The notes below the pieces were generated by a model. That model did no database searches. It had not been told where the DNA came from and worked only from the letters and a program-made list of their open reading frames with translations. 64,000 bases of DNA, from the NCBI GenBank assembly GCA_963575745.1, contig CAUYUJ010020170.1:1280325-1344324 (forward strand). Direction: 5' to 3'. The translations under genes were made by a program, and so were the position numbers. Of the stretch, positions 21,058 through 32,290 are shown piece after piece. Every line of letters begins with the position of its first letter. The stretch's first letter is position 1. The DNA is from Prorocentrum cordatum. Lineage: Eukaryota; Sar; Dinophyceae; Prorocentrales; Prorocentraceae.

Positions 21058-22402
21058 CGGTGTGTGTGTGTGTGTGAGTGTGTGCGTGTGCGTGTGAGTG
21101 TGAGTGTGAGCGTCTGCGCGTGTGTGGTGTGGGTGTGAGTGCGTTTGTGTGCGTTTTGGTGTGTGCATGTGTGTAATGGTTTATGTGTGTGTTGGTGTGT
21201 GGTTGTGCGTGTGTGTGTGCGTGCGTTGTATATGTTGTGTGTTGTGTGTGCGTGTGTGTATGTGTGTGTGTGTGTCTGTTGTGCGTTGTGTTGCGTGGAT
21301 TGTGTGTTATGTGTTGTGTGTACGTTGTGTGTGTTGTGTGGTGTGTGTGTGTGTCTGTGTGTTGTGTGCGTGTGCTGTGTGTGTGTTGTGTGCTATGTGT
21401 CGTGTGCGTTGTGTGTTGTGTAATGTGTGTGAGTGGGTGTGTATGTGTGTTGTGTGTTGTGTGTTGTGTCTGCGCTCTGCGTTCGCTCTGTGTCCGACTG
21501 TATCCGCCCCGTCGCTGCGCGCGAGGCTGCTATCGCCAACAAGTTTGCGTGTGCGTGCGTGCGTGCTTGCGTGCTTGTGCGCGTGCGTGTGCATGTGAGG
21601 TTCGGTGTGGGCATGGGTGTGTGTGGATGTGTGTGCCGGTGTGTTTTTTGTGTCAGTGTGCTTGTGGGTGTGGGTATGGGTGAGGGTGTGGGTACGCATA
21701 TGCGTGTGCATGTGCGCGTGGGTGTGTGAATGTGTGATGTGTGTGAGTGTGTGTGTGTGTCGGTGTGTGTGTGTGTGTGTGTGTCAGTGCGTGTGTGTGG
21801 TTGTGTGTTTGTGTGTGTGCGTTGTGTGTGCGTGTGTATGGGTGCGCGTGTGTGTTTGTGTGTGTGAGTGTGTGTGTTGTGTGTGTGCGCGTGTCTGTGT
21901 GTGCCTATGTGTGCCTGCGTGGGTGTGTGTGTGTGTGCGCGTGCGTGTGTTTGTGCATGAGTGTGTGCGTGTGTCGATGTGTGTGTGTGCTTCGACGTAC
22001 CCCGCCTCGTCGCCGCGCGCCAGGCCTCAAGAAGTGGTGCATGTGTGGGGTGCGTGTGTGTTGTACATGTGTGGGTGTGTGGGTCCGTGTGTGTGTGCGT
22101 GCGTGGCGTGTGTGTGTGTGTGTGTGCGTGTGTCTGTGCGTGTGCGTATGTGTGCGTGTTTGTGTATGTCTGTGTGTCTCTGCGTCGGGGTGCTTCTGTG
22201 TCGTTGTGTCGGTGTGTCTGCGTGTGTGTATGTGTGTGTGTGTGTGGCTGTGTGCGTGTGTGTCTTTGTGTCGGCGTGTCTGTGTGTGTCTGGGCATGTG
22301 AGTGTGCATGTGTGTGTGGGTGTGCGGGTGTGTGGGAGTGTGTGGGCGTGTGGATACGTAGGTGTGTGGGTGTGCGGGTGCGCTCGCGTGTGCGTGTGCA
22401 TT

Positions 22403-22436
<34 letters not shown>

Positions 22437-23001
22437 CGTGTGCACGTGTATGTTTGTGCGCGTTTGCGTGTGCGCGTGCATGTGCGTGTGCGCGTGCGTG
22501 TGCCTGTACGTGTGCGTGAGGTTGTGCGTGTGCGCGTGCGCGTCAGCGTAAGCGTAAGCGCAAGCGTAAGTGAAAACGTAAGTGTGTGTGTGTGTGCGTT
22601 TGCGTGTGCGTTTGCGTGTGCGTGTGCGTTTGCGTGTGCGTGTATGTGTGTGTGTGTGTGTGAGTTCGTGTGCGTGTGCATGTTCATGTGCATGTGCGTG
22701 CCAGTGTGCATGTGCATGTGCGTGTACTTCGTGTGTTGTGTGTTATGTGGTGTGTGTGTGTGTGTTTGTCTGTGTGTTGTGTGTGGTGGTCTGTGTTGTG
22801 TGTGGTGTGTGCTATACTTTGTGTGCGTTGTGTGTGGTGTGTTGTGTGCGTGCAAGTGGGTGTGTGTGTGTGTGTTGTGTGGTGTGCGTTGTGTGTGTGA
22901 GCTCTCTGCGTTCGCTCTGTGTCCGACTGCCTCCGCCCCGTCGCTGCGCGCGAGGCTGCTATCGAAAAAAAGCGCGTGTGTGTGTGAGGGGGGGGGGGGG
23001 G

Positions 23002-23049
<48 letters not shown>

Positions 23050-24465
23050 TGTGTGTGTGTGTGTGTGTGCGTGTGTGTGTGTTTGTGTGTGTGTGTTTGT
23101 GCGTATGTGTGCGTGTGCATATGTGTGTGCATTGGGCGTGCGTGCGTGTTTGTGCGCGTGCGTGTGCGTGTGCGTGTGCGTGTTAGTGTGCATGTGCGCC
23201 TGAGTCTGCGTGCGCGTGCGCGTGCGCTTGCGCATGCACTTGCGCGTGTGCGTGTGCGTGTGCATGTGCGCGTGCGCTTGCGCGTGCACGTGCGCGTGTG
23301 CGTGTGCTTGTGCGTGTGCGCGTGCGTGTGCGCGTGCGTGTGCGTGCGCGTCTGCGTGTGGGTATGGGTGTGTGGGTGTGCGTGTGGTTGTGCGCGTGCT
23401 GTGCTCGTGCGTGTGCGTGTTCGTGTGCGCGTGGGTGTGCGTGTGCGTGCGCGTGTGCGTGTGGGTATGGGTGTGTGGGTGTGCGTGTGGTTTTGCGCGT
23501 GCTGTGCTCGTGCGTGTGCGTGTTCGTGTGCGCGTGGGTGTGCGTGTGCGTGTGCGTGTGCGTTTTTGTGCGAGTGCGCGTGCGTGCGTGCGTGCGTGTG
23601 TGTGTATGTGTGTGTTGTGTGTTGGTTTGTTTGTGTGTCCTTCTACGCCTCGACGCTGCGCGCAAGGCCGCGACGCCAACAAGTGTGTGTGTGTGACTTG
23701 TGTGTGTATGTGTTGGTGTGTGTGTGTGCGTGTGTGTGTTTGTGTGTTTGTGTGTTGTGTGTGCGCGTGTGTGTATATGTGTCTGTGTCTGTGTCCGTGT
23801 GTGTTTTTGTGCCTGTGTCAGTGTCTGTGTCTATGTCTATGAATGAGTGTATGTGTGTGCGTGTGTACGGGTGTGTGTGTGTGTGCGTGTGCGTGTTTGT
23901 TAGCGTGGGTGCGTCTGTGTGCGTGCATAGTCGTAGGCCAGCCCCTGTCGGCCAGCCTACCGAGGGCAGCCCCTCCGGCAGCCCGGCTCGTCGGATCATC
24001 AGCCCGGGCGCATTCTCCGCACCCCATCGACGTCGTTCGTCGGGTACCACCGTCTCCGTTTGCGGACGCTGCCTCGATTTTCTCACTCGCCACCCACGCC
24101 GGGTGGCTCATGTACGGGCGGCCCAAAAGTGGTCCCTCTTCAGGGGGCTCTGCCGCGCGCGTTAGTTCCGTGCCGCTTGCTCGACTTGCTCCGCCTCGTC
24201 GCTGCGCGCGACGCCACGACCGCCCAAATGTGTGTGGGTGTGTGGGTTGTGTGTGTGGTTGTGCTTGTGCTTGTGCTTGTGCTTGTGCTTGTGCTTGTGC
24301 TTGTGCTTGTGCTTGTGCTTGTGTGTTGTGCTTGTGTCGGTTTCCATGGGCGGACTCGGCATGCCCCTGCTGCCTCCGAGTTGGTTTCGGTCCGCGTATC
24401 TTCTTCAGCTTTAGCCCGGATCCGCTGCGCTGCGGCGCGCGTGGCCGCGACGCCACGGAGTAAGT
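21058..24465. repeat. GT-rich array with recurrent GC-rich islands
   Basis: More than 2.8 kb is almost pure GT/GC dinucleotide and GTGTGC-like repeats. It is punctuated by short islands at about 21474, 21992, 22903, 23638, 24162 and 24405. Islands share CCGCCTCGTCGCTGCGCGCG or parts of it. The first and third are nearly identical over about 60 bases (TGCGTTCGCTCTGTGTCCGA and CGTCGCTGCGCGCGAGGCTG). GT repeats resume after most islands. ORFs rich in Cys/Val or His/Thr are artefacts. Confidence 0.9.
24259..24327. repeat. (TGTGCT)n hexanucleotide repeat
   Basis: About eleven perfect TGTGCT units inside the GT-rich region. Confidence 0.9.
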
Positions 24466-25005
24466 GCGTGGAGTGGATATCATGACCAGGGCCATGAGAT
24501 CTCCTAGAATTCAGCGTCCTTCGCCTGAACACGTCCCCTGCCCATCCCTCGTCCATGCACACGCCTCGGGCCACGAATGTGGTGCACACCCTCTTACTGC
24601 CTGGGCCCCCTCTCCCTGGCCCCTCTCCCTCGGCGCACCCGACTGTGAGGGAACGCTTTGCTTTCAGCGAAGGCACTTCCCGCTTCCGCAGCCAGGAGGT
24701 GGCCCGACGAGATGTTTCAATCCCGGGCGGAGTACCTGACAAGCTGTGGCCGCCGATCGCAAAGACACGAGCCGCCCTCCGCCCCCCCCCGCCCCGCGCG
24801 CGAAGCCGAATGCGGGCAGATCTTCCAGCTTCGACGGAGCCGCCACTGGCTGGCCGACCCGCCAGGCGAAGGGCGGGCCAGCCGACACCCCCGCGCGCTC
24901 CCCAAGCCTTCTGCAGCCTCGCCGCCGCCTCCGCACCGCCCTCACCGCTCCGCCCGCCCCCGCGTCTTTATTGAGGCACGCGCAGAAAAGGGGGAGGGGG
25001 GCAAG
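24466..25005 (+). other. GC-rich open region, unassigned
   Basis: One plus frame encodes MFQSRAEYLTSCGRRSQRHE and, further on, AECGQIFQLRRSRHWLADPP, which looks protein-like. Two other plus frames are also open across the same bases. Without a domain or clear splice borders no CDS is called. Confidence 0.2.
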
Positions 25006-25009
25006 GGGG

Positions 25010-25130
25010 AGGCCTCTTAGAAGCACCCCTGCTTCTCAGCAGGTGCGCGCCTCGTCAAATTTACAGATGCGAGGCCGGCACCTTCTCAAAGCAGCCTCGT
25101 TCTGAGAAGCCTTCCCCCCTCCCCATGCTC
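25010..25130. mobile_element. Foldback element family F, copy at 25.0 kb
   Basis: CTTAGAAGCACCCCTGCTTC TCAG-type left part, AAATTTACAGATGCGAGGCC in the middle, and TTCTGAGAAGCCTTCCCCCC at the right. A closely similar arrangement lies at 34525-34632. Confidence 0.6.
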
Positions 25131-25439
25131 CCTTATGCCCGCCGCCAAATACGCACGAACTTGCGGAGCGTCGCGCAGAGTTCCTGAGTCTGCGCTGGAA
25201 CCCCCGTGCGGCGCCTCCAGCCGGTCGTGGGACCCAGGGAGCCTCCCAGAGGCCGAAAAAACGATGGAACACCTCCGTCTTGATTGGAGAGGCCTGCGCC
25301 AGTCCGCCGACCCCCGAGGAGGGCAGGAGCAGGCACGAGAAAGCCGACGACAAGGACCAGGAGAAGGAGTGAGAGGAGACGAGGGAGGAGGAGGAGGAGG
25401 ATCTGGGCCTCCTCGATGGGGTCCGAGTAGATGGGGTCG

Positions 25440-25620
25440 GAGGATCGAGCCGCGTCGTCGATGCATCGGCGATGCGGCTCGATGTGCCGCCCGGTTTTCT
25501 CCACGCCGACGTCGCCAATACATCGCCGATGTCGACAATGCATTGCCGATGCATCGCCGGTGCATCGTCGATACAGTGGCGATGCGGCGCGATCCTCCGA
25601 CCCCGACTGCGCATCTGCGC
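25440..25620. repeat. GATGCATCGCCGATG-type repeat H
   Basis: Many overlapping copies of CGATGCATCG and GCATCGCCGATG, several palindromic. Related patches lie at 48820-48905, 50045-50085 and 51850-51970. Confidence 0.7.
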
Positions 25621-25747
25621 GGACCCCATGTAGGAGGCCTCTAAAGGAAGAAGAGAAGGGTAAGGAGGAGGAGGAAGGAGGAGGAGGCGGAGGCGGGGGA
25701 GGAGGAGGAGAAGGACGACGACGTCGTGGCATCATTCTTTCAGGGGG

Positions 25748-25774
25748 CGAACACACACACACACACACACACAT
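25748..25774. repeat. (CA)n microsatellite
   Basis: Short ACAC run. Confidence 0.85.
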
Positions 25775-25997
25775 TGCAGCGCCCAGATCTCAGCCGCCGG
25801 GGTGCGCTTCCGCTCGCCGAGCTGACGCCCCGGGCCCGCCGGGGGGGGCTGCCCGCCGCCTCGATGGCATGGCGCCGAAGGGCGGTGGCGCGGCCCGGCC
25901 CGGGCCGCTGCCGGCGTGCGGCTTCCTCGTGCAGGCCTCGAAGGCCTCGCAGCAGGGCGGGGGGGGGGGCTCAGAAGGGCAAACATTTACCCCAGTC

Positions 25998-26049
25998 CCC
26001 TCCTCCTCCTCCTCCTCCTCCTCCTCCTCCTCCTCCTCCTCCTCCTCCT
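25998..26049. repeat. (CTC)n microsatellite abutting the relict leader
   Basis: About fifty bases of CTC/CCT triplets, ending directly at the relict spliced leader (26050). Confidence 0.9.
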
Positions 26050-26071
26050 TCCGTTGCCATTTTGGCTCAAG
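26050..26071 (+). other. Relict dinoflagellate spliced leader, near full length
   Basis: TCCGTTGCCATTTTGGCTCA followed by AG matches the 22-base dinoflagellate spliced leader at 21 positions. The single change is T for A at leader position 6. It lies 102 bases before the ATG at 26174. By established precedent this marks integration of a trans-spliced mRNA. Confidence 0.88.
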
Positions 26072-26173
26072 TTTCTTGAGCTGGGCAGCTCGCAGCCGCA
26101 CCGCGCGCCCGCGAGCGTTCCTCCTTGTCGCGAGGGGGCGGTCATCTCCGCGCGCGCGGAGCTCCATGGCGCC

Positions 26174-27397
26174 ATGAGGCTTCTGGGCGCCGTGGCCACG
26201 TTCATCGCATTCGCGGTGCTGAACTACACAATGCACGGTGCTGGCGGCTCGCTCCTCGCTGCTTCTGCGGCGTTTTCTGCTTCGCCGTCGACCTCTTCTA
26301 CGGCTCCGACTGCTCCTCGTCGGAGAGGCGCCCGCTCTGCGAGCAAAGTCCATAAGCGTCGGCGACGTGCGTACGAGATGGGCTTCATCCCGTACCCACC
26401 CGATCGGCGACAACGGGGCATGCAGCTGCAGCACGCCTCGGGCCAGCCAGTGAAGCATGACAAGGACAAGCCGCAGAACTGCAGCACTGACTCGGAGCTG
26501 GACGACACAGCGGCACAACAGCCGCAGCTCGCCTACGTCAAGGAGCAGGGGAAGTACCAGGGCGCCAACTGTGACGAGGCAATTGAGAAGCACATGAAGA
26601 AATACGTGAAATGCGAATCGCTAGACCAGCTCACCACGGACTTGCTCAGCACGCTCACGAAGACCATAGAAGACATCTCCATACAGATCACCGATATGGT
26701 CGTCACGAGCTTGCAGAAGAATAGCACGGAGTACATCAAGGAGCTGGCCGTGCTGACACAGCGCGTGGAGGCTATGGAGGCCGCTCAGGTACAGCGCCCA
26801 CAAGACGATGGTGTTGTCCGTAACAGACTGCCTGGGCGTGAGCTGGACCAGGGTGACAAGCATGACGTCCTCTTGCAGATGTTCGAAGAACAGAAGCACA
26901 ACATGAACAAGTTCACCAAACTCGTCGAGGAGACGGGCTTGATCAAGGAGTCCGCTTTCGTCACCTTCGCGGACCTGGACATCCGAGATGCAGAGTGGCG
27001 GGAGGACCTCGCACAGATCATGCACCAAACCAAGAATTGCGAGCAAACAAGGGAGGAGGCTTCTTCAGCGGCGTGCACGGCTCCTACCACGTCGTGCGCC
27101 TCCTCTCCATCGACGGCGGCCCTGTACTACGACACCCTACTCGCAAGCTTCCAGGGCGAGGAGTGCATCAACCAGTTCAACAACATCCTGGACGACCAGT
27201 TGGTTGGCTCGCTGGAGCTCTGGCCCTCCTCTGGTGGTTCTTCCTCGCCGCATTCTGCGGCGTCATCAAAGTCTTCTACACCAATGTCGCCCTCGGTGGC
27301 GTCTCCTGCGGCCTCGACGGGGTCGCTTCCATATTCATATTCGGCGGTATCTTCGACGGTATCATCTGAGTGCCGCTTTGCGACGCTCCGCCGCTAG
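26174..27397 (+). pseudogene. Intronless mRNA-derived gene copy, unrecognised protein
   Basis: One frame is open for 407 codons from ATG 26174. It starts with a hydrophobic segment (MRLLGAVATFIAFAVLNYTM), likely a signal anchor. The middle is charged and helical with coiled-coil character (DLLSTLTKTIEDISIQITDM, ELAVLTQRVEAMEAAQVQ, VLLQMFEEQKHNMNKFTKLV). Composition and lack of introns differ from every other gene here, and a spliced-leader relict precedes it. Three stretches read better in another frame: RCFCGVFCFAVDLFYGSDC (about 26258), GFFSGVHGSYHVVRLLSIDG (about 27058) and, at the end, ALLWWFFLAAFCGVIKVFY with GVASIFIFGGIFDGII to a stop at 27369. In the main frame these become Ser/Ala/Thr-rich. 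The simplest reading is a retrocopy of a membrane protein that has taken several frameshifts without gaining stops. Confidence 0.6.
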
Positions 27398-27426
27398 CCT
27401 GCACCGTCCCTCCCCTGGGTACGTGC

Positions 27427-27470
27427 GCTCCTCCTCCTCCTCCTCCTCCTCCTCCTCCTCCTCCTCCTCA
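27427..27470. repeat. (CTC)n microsatellite
   Basis: Perfect CTC triplets just after the retrocopy. Confidence 0.9.
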
Positions 27471-27599
27471 TCATCGGCCTAAACGCCCTGGAGGGACAGG
27501 GGTCGGAAAAAACTCATGACCTGCCGCGCGTCCACGATCGGGCGCGGCTCGGGCCGCCGGGGGGCAAATCTCCGACGATGTGTTGTCTCCCACCCAACC

Positions 27600-27795
27600 C
27601 AGACCTCCAACGTCTCGAGAAGCTCAAGGCGTATGGCTTTCGCAGTTCTGGGTCTCTGGGGGCCTCGCTGGGCCCCGGGACCGCCAAGAAACGACTCAGG
27701 CCGGATGGAGAGCCGGCACAGGGGAAAAGGTCCAGGCCTCTGGGGACCCCGCATGGAGAAAGTCAAGACATCGGATATCTGGGAATGGCGTTCCG
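27600..27795 (+). repeat. Dispersed repeat B, copy 1
   Basis: GGGGCCTCGCTGGGCCCCGG, CCGCCAAGAAACGACTC, GGGGAAAAGGTCCAGG, and CAAGACATCGGATATCTGG. The same order occurs at 28110-28262, 38030-38168, 51715-51830 and 55065-55210. Confidence 0.7.
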
Positions 27796-28109
27796 CAAGA
27801 GGGTTCTACAGAGCCAGCAAAGGAACGCAGAGGAGTCTCACAAGGGGGGTCGGGGAGCCCTAGACCGCCCAGTCCGGCAGCCCCACCGTTTCGCCTGAGA
27901 CCTCCTCACAATTGATTCAGGAATCGCGCTCTCGCCACAATGCCAGCTACATTTTTGGTTCGGACGGCCACGGTCCCATATCACAAAAATACGACAAAGT
28001 CCCCATGGTTGTGCGGTATCTCGACCTCCTTTTTCTCGACACGCTTCTTCACCTTCGCTGATATTAGGGGGCTTTGCTGGGATATTTTTTCAGTCTGTGC
28101 GATGTTCCT

Positions 28110-28262
28110 CGATTTCGGCTTCTAGAGTCCGTGGTCGGGCCCCAGCGCTATCAGAAACGGATCCAGGGCGAAAAAACTCCCCACCAGGGAAAGGATTGGG
28201 AGTTCTGGGGCAGCGGTTCGAAAAATCAGATCGGAGGATGTTTGGGGGGGGGGGCCCTGCGA
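28110..28262 (+). repeat. Dispersed repeat B, copy 2
   Basis: GGGCCCCAGCGCTATCAGAA, GGGCGAAAAAACTCCCCACC, GGGAAAGGATTGGGAGTTCT: diverged copy of B. Confidence 0.6.
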
Positions 28263-28554
28263 TCCACGAGTTGTCATTTGTTTCGCGGGGTGCCCGAGCC
28301 GTTCCGAACCACCGCCGGAGGCCCGAATGACAAGCCGGGTGAGCTTTCGCCGTCCCTTGAGACCCAGGAGGTGCACTTTTGTTTCCCATTGGGCGTTTTC
28401 GCCCAGCTTCGGGCCCCTGCCGGGTCCCTATAGACCGATCGGCTTCGAAAAGTGATTTAAGACAAATGGGTTTTCGGGCTTTGGTCATGCAGTGTCACCG
28501 ATATTGTATGTGTTGGTCGCGACGTCAGATCTCAGCGGGGACCATCGAATCACA

Positions 28555-28632
28555 TCAACAGCATCATCAACAACAACAACAGCAACAGCAACAGCAACAG
28601 CAACAACACCAACAACAACAATAACAACAAAA
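28555..28632. repeat. CAA/CAG microsatellite
   Basis: Short triplet tract of CAA, CAG and CAT ending in CAATAACAACAAAAGG. Confidence 0.9.
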
Positions 28633-28639
28633 GGCACTG

Positions 28640-28805
28640 CCATGATTTTTCTGAGATCCGCACGGGTTTCGTGGATCGGCGCTGGCCAACCCCTGGCGGC
28701 GCGCCACTCCGCGCGCAAGGGAGGGGGGGGCCCAGCGCCGATCCAAGAAATCCGCGCGACCCTCGAAGAAAGCATGTGAATGCCATTGGCTGCTCTTCTA
28801 GTCCA
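28640..28805 (+). mobile_element. Foldback element family A, copy at 28.7 kb
   Basis: Left arm GATCCGCACGGGTTTCGTGG, ATCGGCGCTGGCC, core CTGGCGGCGCGCCACTCCGC, right arm CAGCGCCGATCCAAGAAATC, tail CATGTGAATGCCATTGGCTG. It ends in CTTCTAG, a good 3' splice-site shape, though no exon is recognised after it. Confidence 0.75.
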
Positions 28806-28969
28806 GGGACATGTGTTTGGTTATCTGTGTTTCCCCTATCCTCCTGTGTGTTGGGTCCTCATTTTGAATTCGCAGCGCCGCGCGTCTCATTCTCCTTCTC
28901 CTGCTCCTCCTCATCCTTTCTGCTTCTCCTTTTTTCTTTCGCCTTCTTCTTCACCCTTGTCAGCATCAG

Positions 28970-29170
28970 CACCACCACCATTATCATAACGTGCACCATC
29001 ATTATCAACAGCATCATCATCAGCATCATCAGCATCATTATTATTTTCGTCATCATTATCAGCAGCAGCATCATCAGCATCAGCATCAGCATCATCAGCA
29101 TCATCACCATCTTCACCATCATCATCAGCAGCAGCATCATCATCATCTCGAATGCGCACAACCACCATCA
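28970..29170. repeat. CAT/CAG triplet array
   Basis: CATCAT, CAGCAT and CAGCAG triplets in irregular order, open in all frames. Confidence 0.9.
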
Positions 29171-29184
29171 TCACCATCATCATG

Positions 29185-30005
29185 AAGCTTTCGGAGTACC
29201 CTTCACAAGTTTCGTGGCCTCACAGGGAGCACCACCGAAGGCCCCAGTGATTGCGTCCGCACGGTGACTCGACCCATGTCGGCGCACCTTTCACACGTTT
29301 CGTGAGCTTCATGGAAAGCTCCACCGAAGGCCCCACAGGCTGCGTCCGCATGATGACTCGCCTCCTTGCGGTGGCCCTCACACGCTTCGTGGCCCCATAG
29401 GGAGCTCCACCGAAGGCCCCAGCGGCTGCGTCCGCACTGTGACTCGCCAAATTTCGGCGCACCCCTCACACGTTTCGTGGCCCCACAGGGAGCTCCACCG
29501 AAGGCCTCCGTCGCTGCGTCCGTATGAGGATTCGCCGAATTCCGGCGCACCCCTCACACGCTTCGTCGCCCCAAAAGGAGTTCCACCGAAGGTCTCCGTG
29601 GTTGCGTCCGCATAGTGGCTCGGGTCAATTTCGGCGCACCCCTCACACGTTTCGAAGCCCCCGAAGGCCCCAGTGGCCGCGTCCGCATGGTGACTCGCCC
29701 CATGTCGACGAACACCTTACACGTTCCGTGAGCGCTCTATCGGGAGCTCATAGGGAGCTCCATCGAAGGCTTCAGTGGCTGCGTCCGCATGGAGGCTCGG
29801 GTCCATGTCGGCGCACCCCTCACACGTTTCGTGGCCCCACACGGAGCGCCACCCAAGGCGTCAATGGCTGCGTCTGTACGGCGATTCGGGTCAATCCCGG
29901 CACACCTCTCACACGTTTCGCGGCTTGAGAGGGAGCTCCGTTGAAGGCCTCAGTTGTTGCGTCCGCACGGTGATTCGCTAAATTTCGGCACACCCCTCAA
30001 GAGCC
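29185..30005 (-). repeat. Inverted array of the ~77-bp satellite family
   Basis: About ten units of roughly 78-84 bp in which the minus strand matches the 2.1-kb variant of the satellite: CCTTCGGTGGAGCTCCC, GTGGGGCCACGAAACGTGTG, AGGGGTGCGCCGAAAT and GGACGCAGCCACTG. The family thus occurs twice, 27 kb apart, in opposite orientations. Confidence 0.85.
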
Positions 30006-31260
30006 GTCTTGAAGCCATCTTGGGCCGTCTTGAGGCCCCCGTGGGCCCCAAGGAAGCCCAAGAGGCCAAAATCAGTGATTTTACGTTGGTTTGAATAATT
30101 AGGTTTGTGAGTGAGATTGCAAAAGTGGTCGGCATGTGACGGCGATTCGGCGGAGGCCCTGGGGGAGATTGAGGGGGGCTTGCTTTGCAAAGGATCATCA
30201 GACAATGCATCACAATTGGGCTTCTCTGACGCATCGTGACCAGCCCCTTGCGTCACACTCCCATCCTCCCGGACTGCCGAGATGCGTCATTGCAGTCTGG
30301 ACGTGGGTTCAAGAGGTTTACGTTTTCCGCCGACCCCCCGAGGAGACAGTAAGTCCACGCTCTCTTGGACTATCTTGGCGCTCTGCGTGGGCCCCCTTAG
30401 GGCTCCTCGGAGGCTCCAGAAGCCCCGGGAGACGCGTCGGCGAGCTCACGGGGGGTGGGGGGGAGAGCGGCTTCAAACAGAATGCTGGACCCCGGGGGGC
30501 GGGGGAACGGGGGAGGGGGACAGCCAGACGCCTCGCACGCATTGTCACCCCTGGCGAAAGCGGGGGTCGGCGGAGTTCGGCGTCCCGGAGACCACCGGAG
30601 AAGGGATCCAGGATGGAATGCCGGGTGCCACTTGCGGTCGGGAGCTCTGGGGTCGCGGATGCAGGTCTGTCTCGTGTTCTGTGTTCGATCACACGGTGCC
30701 GTTTTAAATGTATGCTCCGCGTGCGGATCATGCATTAAAAATGCAGGGATTCAGTATTAAAAACAGCGATGAGCTCATGCACAAGTTGGTCCATAAATTA
30801 GTCATGTATTCAAATCCTATATGTTTAAAACTCCTATGTGTTAAAGACTGCCCTGTAGCTTGCCCGCGACGGTGTCTGTGCTCCTGCCTCGTCCGCCAGC
30901 CGAGTCCACGTTCGAGGGACACAAGCCTGGACCCCCCGCGGCAGAGGACCCCAGACGTCAGCCAGAGCCGAAAGCTGTTCAACACGGAGCTTGTGAGTCG
31001 GATGAGATGTGTGGTCTTCCCGGGCCTTCGCGAAACTCGTAGCGCTATCTCCCGAGCGCCAGAACCCCGCGCAGCCAGCCGCGGGCTCCAGAACATGTCG
31101 CGGTTCTCCAGGAGGCATCCGAAGAATTCCCTGTCCCCGAGAGCCGACCCAAAGTACCCCTGGCTCCTGACTCGAGCACGTTCCTGGATTTCCCGCAGGA
31201 GAAGGAGGAGGAGAAGGGATAAGAGGGCGAACAGGAGCAGGAAAAACACGGGGAAGATAA
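30006..31260. other. No gene assigned
   Basis: A short decamer remnant (30005-30065), then mixed sequence with an AT-richer patch (30700-30850). ORFs up to 252 codons run into the next GGA tract and have no protein-like pattern. Confidence 0.4.
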
Positions 31261-31263
31261 TGA

Positions 31264-31440
31264 GGGAGAAGAGGAGGAGGAGGAGGAGGAGGAGGAGGAG
31301 GAGGAGCTGGTCGACGAGGGGGAGGATGACGGTGATGATGAGGTGGAGGAGGAAAAGGAGGACGGTGAGGAGGAGAGGGGGGGAAGGGGGAGGAGGAGGA
31401 GGAGGAGGAGGAGGAGGAGGAGGAGGAGGAGGAGGAGGTT
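31264..31440. repeat. (GGA)n tract
   Basis: GAG/GGA triplets with one mixed insert near 31310-31375. Confidence 0.95.
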
Positions 31441-32290
31441 GGAGGGCCCAGCCTACCTGCTTTTAGAACACTCGCATCTCGGGCGTAGGCCAAATATCGT
31501 TCTGACGTTCTAGCTAAAAGCGTCTACGGACACAGTGGGTGCTGTTACGTCGACATACGCATTCGGGCTGGATACGTCTACAAAGCGGCACGGTGGCGGA
31601 TAGACCATATGGCCGTTGCGTTCGACGCAGTACAAGGTCAGGGAAATGTAGATCCGTCTACGGTATGTGGTACCCGAGGAGGAGTTACTTGTTGTTCCTG
31701 CGGGATTCAGCCACCATGGGTTCCCCAGCGTGTGAGCAGCCCGATTAGCAGAGATCCCCGACGTGGCGCCGCACAGGTCGCAGCAAGAAAAATCAAGTCA
31801 AAGGCCGTGGAGACCACACCACCACACCGCAAGCCCAAACCCCCGACGTTTTGATTTGGTCTAGACGTCGACTCCCAGGTGTCTCGACCCATTCCCCAGG
31901 ACCGGTTTTCTGTCTTCAGTAGTTGCTGACAGTCCTAGGGCCTTGCGATGGCCCCCAGGGGCCGAAAACAGCAACAAGAAACAACGTCAGTCGTAATGAC
32001 GTCTCGGCGCAAAGGGGTCCCGGTGGAGAGACCGCACCAGAGGGGGGGAGGAGGAGGTGGCGGAGGAGGCGGCGGGGAAGCGGCGCGAAAGGGCGGCACG
32101 CTGCCTATCTCGGTGGAGAAGCGCGCCTTGGGCAGCGCCGCCCCGCCCGCGCGGCCGCGGCCTCGCTGCCCAGCGCTCTTCTGCTGTTCCTGCCCCCTCC
32201 TCCTGTTCCTGCCTCCTCGTCCACCTCGCCTCCCTTCCCGTCCTCCCCGCCGCCCTCCTCGGATTGTCCCTCCTCGCCCCGATCTTCTCC
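31441..32290. other. No gene assigned
   Basis: Mixed sequence. GTCTACGG occurs at 31526 and 31656, suggesting a small old duplication. From 32045 on it is GGA- and then CCT-rich. Confidence 0.35.

Noticed and set aside
20644-21138. 164-codon ORF before the GT array
   Set aside because: Two overlapping frames are equally open, and no domain, start context or splice signal favours one.
21122-24165. Long Cys/Val-rich ORFs (up to 527 codons) and their His/Thr-rich antisense
   Set aside because: They are translations of GT/GC dinucleotide repeats.
24658-25020. 120-codon ORF with MFQSRAEYLTSCGRRSQRHE
   Set aside because: Plausible composition, but three frames are open and borders are unknown; kept only as an unassigned region.
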